Origin: Opitutaceae bacterium UBA2377
GTDB lineage: Bacteria > Verrucomicrobiota > Verrucomicrobiia > Opitutales > Opitutaceae
NCBI GenBank assembly: GCA_002344205.1
Contig: DDSZ01000005.1
Coordinates: forward strand, 82,317 to 92,869
Reading direction: 5' to 3'
Length of the DNA stretch: 10,553 nt
The notes under the pieces were generated by a model. The model saw only the letters and a program-made list of their open reading frames with translations. It was not told the DNA's origin and did not search any database. The position numbers and the translations under genes were made by a program. Each line of letters opens with the position of its first letter. Position 1 is the stretch's first letter. Shown here piece after piece: positions 7,399 to 10,553 of the stretch.

Positions 7399-8392
7399 CC
7401 TTCCCCTCCTGCCCGTCCGCGAACTCCGGGCCTTTGATCCCGCCGACAACGGCCGGCCTTTCGCCAGCCTGCTCGTCGTCAAAAAGCTGCAGGCGCGCAC
7501 CGCCGCCAACGGCAACACCTTCCTCAGCGCCGAGTTTGGCGACCGCGGCGGCTCGTTCGGCTGCACCATCTTCGGCGACAGCCCCGCCTTCGAGACCCTG
7601 AAGAGCGCCGGTGAAGGCGCCGTCATCCGCTTCGAGGGCAAGGTGGACTTTTACCAAACCCGTTTTTCGCCCAAGCCCGGCCGGCTCACCGTGGTCTCCG
7701 AGGAAGAACTCGCCGCCGATCCGGGCGTGATCGAGCACCTCGTCGAAACCGCACCCGAGGATGCCGCCGCCCTGTGGACGGAGTTCAGCGCCTTCATCGA
7801 GTCGATCGGCCATGCCGAACTCCGCCAGACCGTGCAAAGCGTCTTCGAGGAGATCGGCGAAGCCTTCCGGTGGTCTCCCGCCGCCGTCGCCATGCACCAT
7901 GCCTACCGTCACGGCCTGCTCGAGCACACCGTCCGCATGGCCCGCGCCTGCCGCGCGCTGCTGCCGCTCTATCCGGAAGTGGATGCGGATCTGGCCCTCG
8001 CCGGCATCCTCCTGCACGACACCGGCAAGACCATCGAATACGAGGGCACCCTCGCGACGAAGCGCAGCCGCCGCGGCATCCTGCAGGGTCACGTGGTCCT
8101 CGGCTACCAGCTCGCCCGCAAGCACGGCATCAAGGCCCGGCTCGACCCCGACCGCCTCGAACGGCTCGAACATATCATTCTCTCGCACCAGGGCGAACCC
8201 GAATGGGGCGCGGCCGTCTATGCCGCCACGCCCGAGGCGGTCTTCGTCAGCATGATCGACAACCTCGACGCCAAGATGGGCATGGTCCAGCGCGCCCTGC
8301 GCCAAGCCCCGCCCGAGGGCGAATTCTCCGAACGCCTGCCCGGTCTGAATACCACGCTGCTGACCAAGCCCGTGCAGCCGGCCGACCGCTGA
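7391..8392 (+). CDS. YhaM-type 3'-5' exoribonuclease (OB-fold plus HD domain)
   Basis: The 333-residue product has an N-terminal OB-fold nucleic-acid-binding domain (about 20-105: SLLVVKKLQARTAANGNTFLSAEFGD...VIRFEGKVDFYQ) and a C-terminal HD phosphohydrolase domain (about 165-300). HD ligands seen: HHAYRHGLLEHT (169-180), GILLHDTGKT (205-214, the His-Asp pair at 209-210), GHVVLGYQ, ILSHQGEPEWG (263-273) and SMIDNLDAKMGM (287-298). Order, spacing and the NLDAKM ending match Bacillus subtilis YhaM and staphylococcal Cbf1, which trim RNA and single-stranded DNA from the 3' end. By that likeness it acts on cytoplasmic RNA. The start is ATG at 7391, overlapping the preceding gene by eight bases. 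It is last in the trio; a perfect small hairpin follows 15 bases after the stop. Some proteobacteria lack this family, so its role in this lineage is not well mapped. Confidence 0.92.
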   Translation: MPDLPLLPVRELRAFDPADNGRPFASLLVVKKLQARTAANGNTFLSAEFGDRGGSFGCTIFGDSPAFETLKSAGEGAVIRFEGKVDFYQTRFSPKPGRLTVVSEEELAADPGVIEHLVETAPEDAAALWTEFSAFIESIGHAELRQTVQSVFEEIGEAFRWSPAAVAMHHAYRHGLLEHTVRMARACRALLPLYPEVDADLALAGILLHDTGKTIEYEGTLATKRSRRGILQGHVVLGYQLARKHGIKARLDPDRLERLEHIILSHQGEPEWGAAVYAATPEAVFVSMIDNLDAKMGMVQRALRQAPPEGEFSERLPGLNTTLLTKPVQPADR

Positions 8393-8407
8393 CCGCCGAC
8401 TGCTGGA

Positions 8408-8424
8408 ACGGTTTTTGAAACCGT
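8408..8424. terminator. Perfect hairpin after the exoribonuclease gene, possible terminator
   Basis: ACGGTTT (8408-8414) pairs with AAACCGT (8418-8424) around TTG. It lies 15 bases beyond the stop of the plus-strand trio, where a terminator is expected. No T-run follows on either strand, so intrinsic termination would be weak; Rho-dependent termination or 3'-end protection is as likely. Confidence 0.4.
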
Positions 8425-8493
8425 CATGGCCGCGGATAGGCAGGGCTGACTCGCAGAAGGCGCGCAAATCGCTGTGCGACTCCAGAGTATCCG

Positions 8494-8562
8494 GCCGGTC
8501 TGCGGTCCGCTCGGCCTGTCCGCCATAGCCTTGGCGACGGCGGAAGAGCGGACCCTACCGGC
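8494..8562. repeat. Long nested palindrome in the convergent intergenic gap (REP-like element or bidirectional terminator)
   Basis: Four arms pair in register: GCCGGT (8494-8499) with ACCGGC (8557-8562); GGTCCGCTC (8504-8512) with GAGCGGACC (8546-8554), a perfect 9-base stem; TCCGCC (8519-8524) with GGCGGA (8539-8544); and GCC with GGC at the tip (8528-8535). Small asymmetric interior loops separate them. The 69-base RNA would fold as one long hairpin from either strand. It lies between the exoribonuclease and gspF stops. No T-run borders it. The form resembles dispersed intergenic palindromes of other bacteria. Copy number in this genome is unknown. The remainder of the 215-base gap holds no gene that I can support. 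Confidence 0.6.
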
Positions 8563-8607
8563 GCTGCCGCGCCACCGCGCGAGAGCCACCGTTGCATTTT
8601 AATCACC

Positions 8608-9843
8608 TCACCCCAGGCTCTGCACGATCCGGATGATCGGCAGAAACAGCGCGATCACGATCGTGCCCACCATCACCGCCATCAGCACGATCATCAGCGG
8701 CTCGATCAGGGTCGTGAGTGCGGCCACCGTGCGATCCACCTCCTCGTCGTAGCTGTCCGCCACGCGGCCGAGCATCTCTGGCAGCGCCCCGGTCTCCTCG
8801 CCCACCTCGATCATGCTCGGCGCCATGTCGGGAAAGATCCGCGTGGCCCGCAGCGGGCCGGCGATGCCGTCGCCTTCCTTCACGCGGTCGTGCACCGCCT
8901 GAATGGCGGCGGCGATGTGCGTGTTGCCGGCCGTGTCGCGGGCGATGGCCAGCGCTTGCAGCATCGGCACGCCGCTCGCCAACAGCGTGCCGAAGGTCCG
9001 CGCAAAACGCGCCACCGCCGCCTTGAGCAGCACCTCGCCCAGCAACGGGACCCGGAGTTTCCACCGGTCCAGCCACCGCCCACCCGGCTCGGTGCGCGCG
9101 GCCAAACCGATCAGCAACCAGACGCCCACCGCGAACCCGCCCACGAGCAGGGTCTGCTCCTTGAGCAACCGGCTCACGCCCAGCACGAACTGCGTGAGCG
9201 CCGGCAACGCCTGCCCTTTCAGCGTCCCGGCAAAGATTGCCTCGAACCGCGGCACCACGAAGGTGATGAGCCCGAGCACGATGGCCGATGCCACCACCAC
9301 GATGATCGCCGGGTAGGTCATGGCCGCCTTGAGGCGGCCGCGCACCTGCACGCCCTGCTCAAGGAATTGCGCCAGCCGGGCCAGCACCGCCTCCAGCACG
9401 CCGCCTGATTCGCCCGCCCGCACCATGTTGACGTAGAGCCGGTCGAAAATCCGCGGGTGCCGCCGCAGGCCGTCCGAGAAGGTGCCGCCGCCGCGGATGC
9501 CCTCGATCAGGTCCTCCAGCACCGGCCGAAACGCGGGATTTCGCTCCTGCCGGCCGAGAATCTCCAGCGCCCGGACCAGCGGCACGCCCGCGCGCGTCAA
9601 CATCGCGAGCTGGCGCGTGAAAACCGCCAGTTGCTGCGGCGACACCGGCCGCCCGAGCGTGAGGGTGAAGCGCGATCGCTTCACCGCCGGTTTGGCGGCG
9701 TCCGCCTGGAGCTCGAGCTTCGTCGGTGCCAGCCCGCGGGCCTTGAGCGCATTCATCACGGCTTCCGCCTGCGGACCGTCCATCACGCCCGCGCGTTGCC
9801 GGCCGGTGGCCACCTCGATCGCCTGGTAATGGTAGCGCGGCAT
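8608..9843 (-). CDS. gspF: Inner-membrane platform protein GspF/PilC (type II secretion or type IV pilus)
   Basis: The 411-residue polytopic inner-membrane protein is the platform on which the assembly ATPase acts to extrude pseudopilin or pilin. Seen: an N-terminal YHYQAIEVATGRQRAG segment typical of GspF, then two copies of the T2SSF domain at about 72-195 (FTRQLAMLTRAGVPLVRALEIL...VRAGESGGVLEAVLARLAQFLEQ) and 275-396 (FARTFGTLLASGVPMLQALAIA...EVGEETGALPEMLGRVADSY). Predicted membrane segments lie near 178-198, 230-249 and 379-404. Length is normal. The start is ATG at 9843, two bases after the gspE stop, so the pair is surely co-transcribed. No pseudopilin gene (gspG) follows; the next gene converges. 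GspF and PilC cannot be separated by sequence feel alone, and the symbol reflects the commoner naming. Confidence 0.93.
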   Translation of the reverse strand: MPRYHYQAIEVATGRQRAGVMDGPQAEAVMNALKARGLAPTKLELQADAAKPAVKRSRFTLTLGRPVSPQQLAVFTRQLAMLTRAGVPLVRALEILGRQERNPAFRPVLEDLIEGIRGGGTFSDGLRRHPRIFDRLYVNMVRAGESGGVLEAVLARLAQFLEQGVQVRGRLKAAMTYPAIIVVVASAIVLGLITFVVPRFEAIFAGTLKGQALPALTQFVLGVSRLLKEQTLLVGGFAVGVWLLIGLAARTEPGGRWLDRWKLRVPLLGEVLLKAAVARFARTFGTLLASGVPMLQALAIARDTAGNTHIAAAIQAVHDRVKEGDGIAGPLRATRIFPDMAPSMIEVGEETGALPEMLGRVADSYDEEVDRTVAALTTLIEPLMIVLMAVMVGTIVIALFLPIIRIVQSLG

Positions 9844-9845
9844 GG

Positions 9846-10553
9846 TCAGGTAAACTTGAGCACTTCCTCCAACGTGGTCTCGCCCGCCAACGCTGCGCGC
9901 AGGCCGTCATCCCGCAGCGTGCGCATGCCCGCGGCGACCGCCCGCTGCCGCAGCGTTGCCGTCGGCGCCCGCGCCAGCACCAGCTCGCGCACCGGCTCGG
10001 TGAGGCGCAGCCACTCGAAGATGCCCCGCCGGCCCAGATATCCGGTGTGGTTGCAGTGCCGGCAGCCGGCGCCGCGATAAAAACCCGGCGTCCCGCCATC
10101 CGCGATGCCCGCCTGCGCAAGCAGCGCCGGCGGCGGCCGGTGCGGCGCCTTGCAATGCGGGCAGATGCGCCTGAGCAGCCGTTGCGCCAGCACGGCCTCC
10201 AGCGTCGCCACGATCAGGAAGGGCTCCACCCCCATGTCGATCAGCCGCGTGACCGTTCCCGCCGCATCGTTCGTGTGCAGGGTCGAGAACACGAGATGCC
10301 CCGTCAACGAAGCCTGAATCGCCACCTGCGCCGTCTCCAGGTCGCGGATCTCTCCCACCATGATGACATCGGGATCCTGCCGCAGGAAGGACCGCAGGGC
10401 CGTGGCGAACGTGAGCCCGATGCCGGGGTTGACCGGCAGTTGCATGATGCCCTCGATTTCATACTCCACCGGGTCTTCCGCCGTCAGCAGCTTGAGGTCC
10501 GGCGTGTTGATCGCCCGCAGGCCGCTGTAGAGCGTGGTGGTCTTGCCCGAGCC
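9846..10553 (-). CDS. gspE: Type II secretion/type IV pilus assembly ATPase GspE/PilB, C-terminal part, cut by the window's right edge
   Basis: The hexameric cytoplasmic ATPase drives pilus or pseudopilus assembly. The visible 235 residues begin inside the Walker A motif ([12 protein letters not shown]) at the window edge. They continue with the Asp box AEDPVEY (26-31), the region [27 protein letters not shown], Walker [10 protein letters not shown] (63-71) and the His box [16 protein letters not shown] (81-96). A tetracysteine zinc module follows: CPHC (131-134) with CRHC (164-167), as in GspE/PilB and unlike the retraction ATPase PilT. The N-terminal domains lie outside the window. The stop is two bases before the gspF start. 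The frame is intact; a short in-frame ATG at 10469 is internal and not a start. Confidence 0.94.
   Translation of the reverse strand, partial: GSGKTTTLYSGLRAINTPDLKLLTAEDPVEYEIEGIMQLPVNPGIGLTFATALRSFLRQDPDVIMVGEIRDLETAQVAIQASLTGHLVFSTLHTNDAAGTVTRLIDMGVEPFLIVATLEAVLAQRLLRRICPHCKAPHRPPPALLAQAGIADGGTPGFYRGAGCRHCNHTGYLGRRGIFEWLRLTEPVRELVLARAPTATLRQRAVAAGMRTLRDDGLRAALAGETTLEEVLKFT

Noticed and set aside
8424..8606. Short open frames in the convergent gap
   Set aside because: They overlap the palindrome, have no ribosome site and encode Arg/Ala-rich low-complexity peptides.

Overview
The window is a densely packed, high-GC stretch of bacterial chromosome with strong C/G preference at third codon positions. 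Gene content and protein style point to the Planctomycetes-Verrucomicrobia-Chlamydiae group, most likely an Opitutaceae-type verrucomicrobium. That placement rests on recognition rather than on a search. I see no phage, transposon, CRISPR array, tRNA or rRNA, and codon use looks uniform throughout.

Layout from left to right. (1) A 5' part of acetyl-CoA synthetase (acs) on the minus strand runs off the left edge. It shares a 100-base divergent control region with the transcription terminator gene rho on the plus strand. That region holds a good sigma70-like promoter for acs and an 11-base palindrome near its predicted start site. (2) After rho come two more plus-strand genes: a 584-residue protein of unknown function (helical toroid plus beta domain) and hisF, the cyclase subunit of imidazole glycerol phosphate synthase. 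(3) Facing hisF, only 4 bases away, is a minus-strand gene for an acyl-carrier-protein-like protein with an N-terminal extension. Upstream of it lies a 159-base gap with three inverted repeats, then a second minus-strand gene of unknown function carrying a short Cys-x-x-Ser-Gly motif. (4) Diverging from that gene is a tight plus-strand trio with overlapping stop and start codons: a PPP-family metallophosphatase, an isochorismatase-family hydrolase and a YhaM-type OB-fold/HD-domain 3'-5' exoribonuclease. (5) A 215-base convergent gap holds a small perfect hairpin and a much larger nested palindrome. (6) The right end carries gspF and the C-terminal two thirds of the gspE ATPase on the minus strand, from a type II secretion or type IV pilus system.

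Most genes are housekeeping or conserved. The points most worth following are: a Rho whose primary RNA-binding loop lacks the usual Phe pair and whose N-terminal helical domain is replaced by an Ala/Pro-rich segment; the unknown toroid protein beside rho; the structured intergenic palindrome at 8494-8562, which looks like a dispersed repeat; the unusual stand-alone carrier protein; and the phosphatase-hydrolase-exonuclease operon. I found no convincing evidence of a wholly new multi-gene defence or mobile system.
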